Assembly (NCBI GenBank): GCA_020628545.1
Contig: JAHDEX010000047.1
Location: 1 to 33,341, forward strand
Direction: 5' to 3'
DNA: 33,341 nucleotides
DNA from: Paracoccaceae bacterium
GTDB taxonomy: Bacteria; Pseudomonadota; Alphaproteobacteria; Rhodobacterales; Rhodobacteraceae
Shown here: in pieces, positions 25,558-33,251 of the stretch
Position numbering within the stretch: the first letter of the stretch is position 1
Layout: each line of letters starts with the position of its first letter
Made by a program: the position numbers and the translations under genes
The notes under the pieces: model-generated
The model's input: only the letters and a program-made list of their open reading frames with translations
What the model was told of the DNA's origin: nothing
The model's database searches: none

Positions 25558-27056
25558 TCTTTGAGCAAGATCTTCCGCCGACCGGCACAGTGCGTGATTG
25601 GCTGGACGCGCGCGCGGAAACAGCCGGCGTGGCCATAGTCTTCCCCGAGACAGGCGATGTTCTGACATGGCAGACGCTGCGGGATGAGGCGCGGTCTGCA
25701 GCCGAAGGGCTGGCGGGACTGGGGGTCGCGGCGGCAGAGAGCGTTGCCATCGTCCACCCCAACGGACGAGAGGGCGTGATTGCGCTTTACGCAGCACTTT
25801 ATGGTGGGTTCCGGGCCACGATGATCAACCTTGCCGCTGGACCAGATGCAATTAGCTATGCGCTGGATCACAGCGGCGCACGTTTTGCGTTTGTACATGA
25901 GAGCCAGCGTGAACTGATCGACAAAATTGGACCTGAACAGCTTGCAACACTGACGCCTGACATGCTGGAGACGCGCGCGACGCTGCAAAACGTCGATCGC
26001 GGGCAACACGCGCTGTTGATGTACACATCCGGTACAACCGGTCAGCCGAAGGGCGTCGTGCATACGCAGGCGAGCCTTTTGGCTGGGGGGTGGACCACCG
26101 CAATTGCTCATGCCCTGTCACCGGCCGACCGTGGGTTCTGTGTCCTGCCAATCTATCACATCAACGGCCTTTGTGTGACGCTGATGGGTGCGCTGGTTTC
26201 GGGTGGATCGCTGGCGATGACGGCCAAGTTCTCGGCACGGCAATTCTGGGATCAGGCCCAGCGGGCAGAAGTCACGTGGTTCTCGGTCGTGCCAACGATC
26301 ATCAGCCATTTGCTGCATAGCGACACTAACCCTAATGCCGCCGTGAGGGCCCGGCTGCGATTTGGCCGGTCGGCGTCATCGGCACTTGCTATTGAGACGC
26401 AGGCGGCGTTTGAAGACCGCTTTGGCGTGCCTATCATTGAGACAATGGGGCTGACCGAAACAGCAGCCCAAATCCTATCCAACCCGCTGCCCCCCGGTAC
26501 GCGCAAGATCGGGTCCCCCGGTGTCGCCTATGGCAATGAGGTGCGTATTCTCACCTCAGATTTGAAAGACGCGCCGCCGCTGCAGGAGGGGGAAATCGCG
26601 ATCCGTGGGCCGAACGTGATGGTGGAATACCTGCACAACGCTGAGGCGACAGCAAAAACCTTCGCAGGCGATTGGCTCCGGACCGGCGATCTTGGGCATG
26701 TTGACGAGGATGGCTACGTCTTTGTCACGGGCCGCTTGAAAGAGCTAATTATCAAGGGCGGAGAAAATATCGCACCCCGCGAAATTGATGAGGTGCTGTA
26801 TTCAGAGCCCGACATTATCGAAGCTGCGGCTTTTGCGCGTCCTTGCAAAAGCTATGGCGAGACGGTTGAAGCCGCGGTGAGCGTTAAGCCGGGGTCCACC
26901 CTGTCCGAGGCCGCTTTGATTGCGTTGTGTCAGGAGCGTTTGGGAAAGTTCAAAACACCAGACAGCATCCATTTTCTCAACGAATTGCCGAAGGGTCCAT
27001 CCGGCAAAATCCAGCGCCTCAAACTCGCGGGGCTGGTTCGAAAAGTGTCTGCTTAA
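25554..27056 (+). CDS. sauT: AMP-forming acyl-CoA ligase, probable sulfoacetate-CoA ligase SauT
   Basis: A 500-residue ANL-superfamily ligase. The P-loop motif is YTSGTTGQPKGV (157-168), the aromatic/adenine motif is in ETMGLTETA, the hinge is in GRLKELIIKGGENIAPREID and the C-terminal lysine is in PKGPSGKIQR. ATG 25554 overlaps the sauS stop (ATGA) behind GAGG; ATG 25536 is inside sauS. Next to an acylating aldehyde dehydrogenase it fits SauT, which makes sulfoacetyl-CoA from sulfoacetate, ATP and CoA. Another short carboxylate is possible. Confidence 0.7.
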   Translation: MIFEQDLPPTGTVRDWLDARAETAGVAIVFPETGDVLTWQTLRDEARSAAEGLAGLGVAAAESVAIVHPNGREGVIALYAALYGGFRATMINLAAGPDAISYALDHSGARFAFVHESQRELIDKIGPEQLATLTPDMLETRATLQNVDRGQHALLMYTSGTTGQPKGVVHTQASLLAGGWTTAIAHALSPADRGFCVLPIYHINGLCVTLMGALVSGGSLAMTAKFSARQFWDQAQRAEVTWFSVVPTIISHLLHSDTNPNAAVRARLRFGRSASSALAIETQAAFEDRFGVPIIETMGLTETAAQILSNPLPPGTRKIGSPGVAYGNEVRILTSDLKDAPPLQEGEIAIRGPNVMVEYLHNAEATAKTFAGDWLRTGDLGHVDEDGYVFVTGRLKELIIKGGENIAPREIDEVLYSEPDIIEAAAFARPCKSYGETVEAAVSVKPGSTLSEAALIALCQERLGKFKTPDSIHFLNELPKGPSGKIQRLKLAGLVRKVSA

Positions 27057-27063
27057 CAAAGGC

Positions 27064-27486
27064 TTAGGTGGCTGGCGTCTTCATTGGAAGTGGCATGACT
27101 GTCGCAGATTTGCTTTCTGCAACGTCGACCAATTGTCGCTTCTCTTGCGGTGACGACAGCTTTGAATAGGCGGCAAATAACCGCATCAGCAAGACTTCTT
27201 CTTCATCTGAATTCGGTGGCGCCACTGCCGGGTGCGGCTCTGGTGAGACGTCAGGCAAGGGGGCGCCATCGAGAATGTCGTTGATCCTGATGCCGTAGTA
27301 ATTGGCGAGCACGACAACGACCGCGATCGTCGCGCGGCTTTGGGCATCTTCGTACTTTTGATATTGCTGTGCACTGACACCAAGCACCTTTGCGACCTGC
27401 GCTTGAGTCAAATTCCGGTCGGCCCTGAGTTTGCGGAGCTGTTGACCAACAAACTGGTAGATGGGGCGGTGCGTGGGTAATGGCAT
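27064..27486 (-). CDS. XRE-family helix-turn-helix regulator (paralogue A)
   Basis: A 140-residue protein with an HTH at about residues 14-70 (LRKLRADRNLTQAQVAKVLG, QQYQKYEDA) and a C-terminal helical region (DEEEVLLMRLFAAYSKLSSPQEKRQL) that may mediate dimers. It closely parallels the next gene upstream, including the QQYQKYEDA recognition-helix end. It converges on sauT with only 7 bp between. The target is unknown. Confidence 0.85.
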   Translation of the reverse strand: MPLPTHRPIYQFVGQQLRKLRADRNLTQAQVAKVLGVSAQQYQKYEDAQSRATIAVVVVLANYYGIRINDILDGAPLPDVSPEPHPAVAPPNSDEEEVLLMRLFAAYSKLSSPQEKRQLVDVAESKSATVMPLPMKTPAT

Positions 27487-27619
27487 GACACTTCACTTAC
27501 TGGTTACGGCGCTGCGTTTGCCGGTCAGGCTTTGACCAGCTGGTTGACGTCGAAGGTAGTGCCCATTCTCCGCAAGGCAACTGATTATATTTATTTTTCA
27601 GTAGGTTGTCTCAGTTTTG

Positions 27620-27635
27620 TGTCGGTGTTCCGACA
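27620..27635 (-). terminator. Hairpin after XRE paralogue B
   Basis: A perfect 6-bp stem (TGTCGG / CCGACA) with a TGTT loop lies 2 bp past the stop. There is no proper T-run, so it may be an RNA stabiliser or weak terminator. Confidence 0.4.
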
Positions 27636-27637
27636 GC

Positions 27638-28051
27638 CTAAAAATGCCCTGCTTTGATGGTTTCAAGAAGCTCAACAACGCGCAGTTTCTCCATCTGATC
27701 CGGAAGCCGCAAGTAGGCCGAGACGAGGCGCGACAGAAGGTCTTCGTCACCTGTCGCCAGCGCATTCAATGCACCGGTGTCGGATTCTGCGGCAACAACC
27801 TGCGTCGATGCTTCGGCGGCGGCTTCTGTTGGCGAAACAATCCAACTGACTGAGACACCATAGAACGCCGCCAGTGCAACAATCGCATTCAACGAGCACT
27901 TGGTGCTGGCATCTTCGTATTTTTGGTATTGCTGCGGGCTGATGTCGATGATCTTTGCAACTTGCGCTTGGGTCATATCATGCTCAAGCCTCAACGCACG
28001 CAGGCGTTGGCCGACCAAAACATGCACATTATCAATCTGTCCTTGTGCCAT
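27638..28051 (-). CDS. XRE-family helix-turn-helix regulator (paralogue B)
   Basis: A 137-residue protein of the same build as the gene at 27064: HTH with LRALRLEHDMTQAQVAKIID and PQQYQKYEDA, then a C-terminal helix (DEDLLSRLVSAYLRLPDQMEKLRV). ATG 28051 is chosen; the frame extends to 28090 only with a TTG. The two genes look like a tandem duplication that has diverged, and might control each other or the nearby small gene. Confidence 0.85.
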   Translation of the reverse strand: MAQGQIDNVHVLVGQRLRALRLEHDMTQAQVAKIIDISPQQYQKYEDASTKCSLNAIVALAAFYGVSVSWIVSPTEAAAEASTQVVAAESDTGALNALATGDEDLLSRLVSAYLRLPDQMEKLRVVELLETIKAGHF

Positions 28052-28233
28052 GTTTGTACATACCGAGCAAGAAAGAGATAAAGAAATCAATTACTTTGAT
28101 AGCAGAGAAACCCACAGAAATTGTGTTTGAAATGCGACTTTCGTTGGTTTGTTCGTATCTTTGAAACGATCTGTTTCCTTGATCCGATGCCATGCCATCG
28201 CGCACTGTGCTTTTCGTTAAATGGGGGTTTGTT

Positions 28234-28548
28234 ATGGACAGTGCTTGGGGGCCATGGGTTGTGCACGATGGAACCGGTTGCCCGGTTCGTGCCGGCACAA
28301 TCGTTGAGGTCGTTTACGAAGATAGCTTCGGGTACAGAAGCGCCTCAATCGGATGCACAGATGGCGCGGGATATTCATCCTGGGACTGGCAATACTATCC
28401 CGAACTAAAAAAGATCATCCGCTATCGCGAGAAGAAGCCAAAAGCCCTGGCGCAATTGCGCGACATGGTGCGGTCGCTCGACGATGATCTTGGTCAAACA
28501 CAGGCGGATGAAACGCAAAAAGGGCGGCCGTTGCCAGCCGCACCTTAA
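28234..28548 (+). CDS. Small phage-like hypothetical protein
   Basis: A 104-residue protein. ATG 28234 follows GGGGG; an ATG at 28192 has no ribosome site. The start, WGPWVVHDGTGCPVRAGTIVEVVYED, resembles short domains seen in phage and prophage proteins of Proteobacteria (WI-HDG-GCPV-GT-VEV). It ends with a helical tail (LAQLRDMVRSLDDDLGQ). It sits next to two XRE regulators, which also hints at prophage ancestry, but no other phage gene is present. Function unknown. Confidence 0.6.
   Translation: MDSAWGPWVVHDGTGCPVRAGTIVEVVYEDSFGYRSASIGCTDGAGYSSWDWQYYPELKKIIRYREKKPKALAQLRDMVRSLDDDLGQTQADETQKGRPLPAAP
28517..28544 (-). terminator. Rho-independent terminator of the Roadblock gene
   Basis: Read on the minus strand, GGTGCGGC pairs with GCCGCCC (one bulged T) and is followed by TTTTT. 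It lies 25 bp past the Roadblock stop and inside the 3' end of the oppositely oriented gene at 28234. Confidence 0.6.
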
Positions 28549-28568
28549 GAATAATCGAGGCTGATCGA

Positions 28569-28925
28569 TTAGATCTTCAGCGTGCCTTCGACGGACTTCA
28601 CCTTCAGGCGTGCCATGCCGAGGTTCGCCGTTTTGCGGTCAACAGCGAGATAGATGAACACGTTCCGGTTCGCTTCGAGCGGACGGATCAGGTGATAATG
28701 GTTGCCGAGTGTGATCAAGATGTCTTCGATCTTGTCCTTCAGGCCAAGCGCGTCGATGGCGTTATTCTTCGCGCGCACAACTTCAGTGTTGGCAGCGCCA
28801 GCGGACTCGAGGTCAAATTTGCTGTCAGCGTTTTCGGATGCGAGCATCAGGCCGGAGTCAGCGTCGACAAGGCATGCGCCGATAAAGCCGGCAACATTGC
28901 GGAGTTCAGAGAGGTCAGTTGACAT
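28569..28925 (-). CDS. Roadblock/LC7-domain protein
   Basis: A 118-residue single-domain protein. FIGACLVDADSGLMLASE (14-31) is the first strand pair, followed by a helix (NTEVVRAKNNAIDAL), the strands EDILITLGNHYHLIRPL and NVFIYLAVDRKTANLGMARLKVK. Roadblock/LC7 proteins bind and regulate small GTPases (MglB is a bacterial example). The start follows AGGA. It is separated from the upstream GTPase gene by a terminator and 184 bp, so it probably has its own promoter, but its place beside two GTPase genes suggests a working partnership. Confidence 0.85.
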   Translation of the reverse strand: MSTDLSELRNVAGFIGACLVDADSGLMLASENADSKFDLESAGAANTEVVRAKNNAIDALGLKDKIEDILITLGNHYHLIRPLEANRNVFIYLAVDRKTANLGMARLKVKSVEGTLKI

Positions 28926-29051
28926 TGGGTAATCCTATGGGTTTTGCGATGCCCTTCAGTGCCATTGAGACAGGGCAAGAGTGTGGTCAAAGCGAGATAC
29001 CTCAGGGAGAATTCGTGTTGTTTTTCTGATTGAGATCAGGGATTTGCTGAT

Positions 29052-29078
29052 AAAAAAGCCGCCCCGAGAGAGGGCGGC
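29052..29078 (-). terminator. Rho-independent terminator after the GTPase/dynamin operon
   Basis: A perfect 7-bp GCCGCCC/GGGCGGC stem with a 7-base loop, followed on the minus strand by six T residues. It lies 32 bp past the stop of the GTPase gene and separates it from the Roadblock gene. Confidence 0.9.
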
Positions 29079-29109
29079 CAAATATGGCAAATCTGTGTTC
29101 TCAGGCGCG

Positions 29110-30450
29110 CTACACGCTTTCGCTCACATGGCTATCGTGAAGATGCACAAGCCTTTGGAACGCCGTCCGGGCGATGCCAGTCGATAGCATAGCGCTCTCA
29201 CCGACGAGGAACAAAACACTGTCATTTTTCAGGCGATAGATGATGTTGTGATTGGTCATGACGACCTGTTCGCTTTCAGGATGCGGATCGGTTCCGCCGA
29301 AGCCTGCGATGTCCAGCATCGTCTTTGCGGCGAGCGCGCAAAAGGATGCAAATTCATTCACCTTCTCATCCGCGCCATAGATGCGTTCAATGTCATCAGG
29401 CTGCGTCATGGACACGCTGCCGAAAGCGACAATCCCGTGCAGTGACGTGATGAACTCGGTCATCGGGTTCTGCGGAAGGTCTTCAACCGGCGATGGCGCG
29501 GTCACTGCCGCAACCTTCTGGGTGAGATTTTCGACCGTTTCGCGGGCGCGCGCGATATCCTCTTGCTGTTGCGGTGCCGGTTGTTCCACATCGGCAGGTT
29601 CGACCGCATCTTCAAAGACATCTGCACGCGGGGATGACCACGTCGTTGTCCGTGAGCGCCGGAGATACTTCGGTCTGGCGGACGGGCGCAATTCAGTTTC
29701 GCCTTCAAATTCAGACGGTTCGGGCGTCGTGGCGGCGACAGGCTTTGCGCCGGTGCGCTTGGTGGTGACGATTTGCGTTAGGTCCGCAAGAAGGCCGTCG
29801 ACCCCAGCGATCGCCCACTTCGATTGCCGACCCTTTGGTGCAAAGCAGTCCTGCGAGACACCAAGCATGTGCACTTTGCCAAAATAATCGGTTGTTTCCC
29901 GCACCAGGCGATCCTGCAATTTCTGGCGATCCTCAAGGGTCCGGAATTTATCGGCGCGTGTCGCAACGAGGAACCGGCTTTGCGGCAAGTATGGCATCAG
30001 ATCATCAAGAATGTTCTTCTCGCTTAAGCGCCAAGCCTGTGACCCGATGGTCATCCACACAAGGACGTCAACGTCTTCCATGGTTTCCGCGATTGCCGGT
30101 TCGATGTGCCCATCCCGGAAGGCCGGAAACTCAATGAGTTCACAAAAACCAAGACCGAAGTCTTCAGGTCTCGCAATCTTCAATTGCGCGATGTCATCCA
30201 TCGCCGAGACTTCTGCGAGCGTCGCGACGCGCGTTTCAGATCCGTCGGCATGGACAACTTCGATTGATGGTGCATCCGCCCCCAGCAAGACGCGGACAAG
30301 CGGGCGCTGCGTAATGGCCAAGCAATCCGGCAGGAAACTTTCCTGCATGATGGATTGTAGAACAGTTGATTTTCCAGAACTGACTTCTCCACAGAAACCA
30401 ATGCGGATAGGTGTCGTCAGCGCGGCCGGTGGTGTACGATCAAGCATCAT
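29110..30450 (-). CDS. P-loop GTPase-like protein with possible C-terminal roadblock-like domain
   Basis: A 446-residue protein. Walker A is GEVSSGKST (21-29). The expected G3 DxxG is replaced by EFPAF (107-111) and G4 is TRAD (164-167), so GTP use may be altered. Residues about 230-330 are low-complexity and Pro/Glu-rich, likely disordered. Residues about 336-446 (IVAFGSVSM, AAKTMLDIAGFG, EQVVMTNHNIIYRL, SVLFLVGESAMLSTGIARTAFQRLV) look like a roadblock-type alpha/beta domain with a characteristic helix after the last strand. Tandem ATGs at 30450 and 30447 follow GAGGG, 6 bp after the dynamin stop. It is co-transcribed with the dynamin gene. The roadblock reading is mine, by pattern. Confidence 0.75.
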   Translation of the reverse strand: MMLDRTPPAALTTPIRIGFCGEVSSGKSTVLQSIMQESFLPDCLAITQRPLVRVLLGADAPSIEVVHADGSETRVATLAEVSAMDDIAQLKIARPEDFGLGFCELIEFPAFRDGHIEPAIAETMEDVDVLVWMTIGSQAWRLSEKNILDDLMPYLPQSRFLVATRADKFRTLEDRQKLQDRLVRETTDYFGKVHMLGVSQDCFAPKGRQSKWAIAGVDGLLADLTQIVTTKRTGAKPVAATTPEPSEFEGETELRPSARPKYLRRSRTTTWSSPRADVFEDAVEPADVEQPAPQQQEDIARARETVENLTQKVAAVTAPSPVEDLPQNPMTEFITSLHGIVAFGSVSMTQPDDIERIYGADEKVNEFASFCALAAKTMLDIAGFGGTDPHPESEQVVMTNHNIIYRLKNDSVLFLVGESAMLSTGIARTAFQRLVHLHDSHVSESV

Positions 30451-30456
30451 TCCCTC

Positions 30457-32577
30457 TTACGCCGCTTCGGTGATTTGCGCGCCGACAACGCTGTTTTCGA
30501 GCGTGGCAAGGTCGTGCAGACGCTTGTTCAACGTATCAACATGGCCGTTCAACCGTTCCAGCATTTGGGCACGGGCGGTCTCATCGTTCGCAGCGGCCTC
30601 AAGCAGCGCCTGATCTTCCTTCAGGCGCTCTTTGCGTTCAACCAATGCTTTTTCCAGCATTGCCTGCATCACCTTAATGCGTTCGATCCCGGCTGCTGCA
30701 CGGTCGGACTGAGCTTTCATGCAGGCCAGCATCAGCTTTTCGATGGGCGCCTGAAGTTCAGCAATGGCCAGCGTTCGCATCGTCTCAAAGGTTTTTTCCT
30801 TGTCGACTTTCTGTGCGCGCCAGAACGTCCAGGACTTCTCTGTCTCGAAGGTGGTCTGCAGCGACTTCTTTGACATGCTGAGCGTCGTTGAGAACGTGTC
30901 AAACGGCAGTCCATCAAGAGACGGAAGTTCAAACGTGTCGTCGAAGTTCTCATTCAGAATACTTCCACAATCACGCATACAGCTTGCCAGCAAACTGTCG
31001 ATCCGGTCCCGCACCATGTCGAAACCCGCGTGAAGCGTGGCTTCAATTTTTTCGTGGAGAGGCGAGAGATCGACGTCAAACGTTCCACGCCGACCTGGGC
31101 GCAGGGTGTCATCTGCTACCAGTGCGTAAAGCCGATCGCGCTGGCTATCGATGAAGCTGTCGACCTTTTCTGACAGGGTCTTCGCAAGGTCAGTGCCAGA
31201 GCCTTCCACGAGTCCTTCGACCTTCTCGTTCGCAGCAGCGACGAGGAAGTCGAGGTCAGATTGCGCTTCTTTGACCGTCACGATCTCTTGCGCAAGGGAC
31301 GCGACAAACCCTTGTGTTTTGTTCTCACGCACCTGGGTGATTTCATCCTCAACCGACTGACGCTCTCGCTTGGTCGCAAAGGTGATTGCGGCGACTTGTG
31401 CCTCGATGTCATTGATGATCTGGCCAATCTGGCGTGACCCGCTGCCGTTATCGATAACCATCGACAGCGTCCGTTTCATATCAACAAGTCCAGAGCCAAG
31501 CAGAAGGCGTTCCGCCCGATCTTGCGGCACATCGCCGTAGCGTTTCTTGAGGTAGGCCGCCAAAGTTGGCGTGTCGAGATTGGCCCGCACCTCTTCGGCC
31601 TCATCATCGATCCGCAAAGCGGCATCGGCCATAAATGCGCTGCCGGTCAGAATTGTAAACTCGATCTCCGGGATCGCTTTCTTCAATCGTTCGCTGACGT
31701 CCTCTGCGACACTTTCATAACGCGTGTCATAACCATCAAGCTCATCAATGCGGTTCACAAAGATCAGCACGTCTTTGCCATCCTGCTGCGCGAGGATCCG
31801 GATGAGGCCAATGTCGACGTCCGTCAAAGGTTGCTGTGCGGACAGAACGACAATGAAGACGTCGGAATTGTCCAGGCTGCGGCAGGTGACTTCATCGCGC
31901 ACAAGAAACGGGTCATTCACGCCTGGTGTGTCAGTGACAATTGTCGGCACCGCGAATTCCGGGATGCGCATGAACACATTTGCGTCCGAGGTGAGCGCGG
32001 CATATCTGCCCAAGGACTCGCGTGTCAGGCCATCATCCGAACCCGGCCCGGCGCAGACGTAGCGCTTGAGAAGATCCGCAGAAAGAAACGGATACTCGTG
32101 TTTGGAGCCGAGCATGCTTTTGTAGTGATCGCCAAGCCGCCGCTGGGCCTTTTCGCGAAGCTCTTCACTTTGCTGCTTCAGGATATCGGTGTTGAAGCCC
32201 GGCAGAAGCTCTTCGGCCATTTTGCGGATCTGCCCTGATCCGTCCATGATCTCCGCCCAATCCTTCTCATCGAAAAAATGGAAGACCGCGCCGGTTTCGG
32301 GATCTGTCGGAACATTGATACGGATGTTCGTGACAACAGACGTCCATGGGTTCACATCGGACGGCAGAAAATCATGCTGCCCGAGAAACGCGTTCAAGAA
32401 CGTGGACTTGCCAGCCTTGACCTGACCGATAACAGCGATTTTCGCGGCCCATCCGTTGAGGCGTTCCTGCAGGTTCTGGAGTTCTGTCCGGTCCGCTGTG
32501 CCCGACATGGCTTCCAGCTTTTCCAACTGTCCGCTCAAGAAATCGAGTTGTTGACGCTGCAATGGCGCAATCCGCAT
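30457..32577 (-). CDS. Bacterial dynamin-like GTPase
   Basis: A 706-residue dynamin-superfamily protein. G1 is GQVKAGKST (51-59), the G2 threonine is in SVVTN (about 80-84), G3 is DTPG (216-219) and G4 is NRID (275-278). The rest is mostly helical with predicted coiled coils around 390-460 and 620-700, as in stalk regions of bacterial dynamins. No obvious transmembrane helix is seen, so membrane binding would be through a paddle or a partner. Such proteins remodel membranes or respond to membrane stress. ATG 32577 follows AAAGGA by 7 bp. It heads the operon with the smaller GTPase-like gene. Confidence 0.9.
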   Translation of the reverse strand: MRIAPLQRQQLDFLSGQLEKLEAMSGTADRTELQNLQERLNGWAAKIAVIGQVKAGKSTFLNAFLGQHDFLPSDVNPWTSVVTNIRINVPTDPETGAVFHFFDEKDWAEIMDGSGQIRKMAEELLPGFNTDILKQQSEELREKAQRRLGDHYKSMLGSKHEYPFLSADLLKRYVCAGPGSDDGLTRESLGRYAALTSDANVFMRIPEFAVPTIVTDTPGVNDPFLVRDEVTCRSLDNSDVFIVVLSAQQPLTDVDIGLIRILAQQDGKDVLIFVNRIDELDGYDTRYESVAEDVSERLKKAIPEIEFTILTGSAFMADAALRIDDEAEEVRANLDTPTLAAYLKKRYGDVPQDRAERLLLGSGLVDMKRTLSMVIDNGSGSRQIGQIINDIEAQVAAITFATKRERQSVEDEITQVRENKTQGFVASLAQEIVTVKEAQSDLDFLVAAANEKVEGLVEGSGTDLAKTLSEKVDSFIDSQRDRLYALVADDTLRPGRRGTFDVDLSPLHEKIEATLHAGFDMVRDRIDSLLASCMRDCGSILNENFDDTFELPSLDGLPFDTFSTTLSMSKKSLQTTFETEKSWTFWRAQKVDKEKTFETMRTLAIAELQAPIEKLMLACMKAQSDRAAAGIERIKVMQAMLEKALVERKERLKEDQALLEAAANDETARAQMLERLNGHVDTLNKRLHDLATLENSVVGAQITEAA

Positions 32578-32905
32578 CGATCAGTCCTTTTATCTCGTTA
32601 ACATGGGCGCCAAACGACGCCGCGATTTACTTCCATTGGCCAGAAACGCAGGCTTGGTTTTATTGGCCCTCACACGCCGCACCGAAGGGGTAGTGCGTCA
32701 ATTTCTTGCTTCGTTCAGTGCCGACTGGATGCACCAACCGAAGCTAAATTCACTTCAATCGCACAATTTGCGACCATTCTCATTTTTTGAGAATTCTTCG
32801 ATAAACACGTCAAAATAAGGATCGATTGCGGTGTTTCTGGCAATTTGGGACCGGTTGCAACCGCGACGGGACGACCGAATTCAGAGGTTTCAGCCTAAGG
32901 TTGCA

Positions 32906-32946
32906 ACGGTCGTCTCTAACGACCGTAAGTCTCAAAAATTGAGACT
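32906..32946. repeat. Two adjacent perfect inverted repeats
   Basis: ACGGTCGT (32906-32913) and ACGACCGT (32919-32926) form an 8-bp stem with a 5-base loop. One base later AGTCTCAA (32928-32935) and TTGAGACT (32939-32946) form a second 8-bp stem with an AAA loop. They may be operators, RNA hairpins or the remains of a small element. Confidence 0.8.
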
Positions 32947-33196
32947 CGCGTTGCGTCAGGATGCAGGTTTTCGAGATGCGATTCTTGCTGAAACGTCTTC
33001 ACGCAATGCCACAATCAGATTTACTGTGTCCTTCGCCATCGGGCCGCCTCATGAAAAACGCGCCTCGTGGCATATCCCCCTGGAGGATCGTGGTCGTGAA
33101 AAGAGAAGCAGAACCGTCGCTCCGGTTCGGCTTTGCTTAAGTTGTCGGGCGGCGCGTGCCTGCGCCGCGCGACACTGTGGGTGCGTCAAATTGCAT

Positions 33197-33224
33197 TTGT
33201 CCGGCACGTGCTGCGTACTATGAT
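33197..33224 (+). promoter_or_regulatory. Candidate promoter of the photolyase gene
   Basis: TTGTCC (33197-33202) and TATGAT (33219-33224) are separated by 16 bp and resemble housekeeping -35 and -10 boxes. The start codon follows 28 bp later. Confidence 0.4.
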
Positions 33225-33251
33225 CTAATCCCTGAAAAAACGGGGAAATCG

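Larger units (their letters stand above)
32578..33251. other. Palindrome-rich intergenic region between dynamin and photolyase genes
   Basis: This 674-bp stretch holds no gene I can support. It contains a 7-bp inverted repeat ATTCTCA/TGAGAAT (32776-32794), the palindrome CGGTTGCAACCG (32852-32863), a second GGTTGCAAC copy at 32899-32907, and two adjacent perfect hairpins at 32906-32926 and 32928-32946. A GAACCG/CGGTTC hairpin lies near 33110-33130. The 130-codon plus frame at 32831-33223 has no family resemblance or clear start. Confidence 0.6.

Noticed and set aside
32956-33039. 27-codon minus-strand frame with GAGG upstream and an amphipathic helix
   Set aside because: Too short and without family resemblance; could be chance. 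Conservation would be needed.
32831-33223. 130-codon plus-strand frame upstream of the photolyase gene
   Set aside because: It spans perfect palindromes, has no ribosome site or recognisable family, and its Cys/Arg-rich end looks like random reading of GC-rich DNA.
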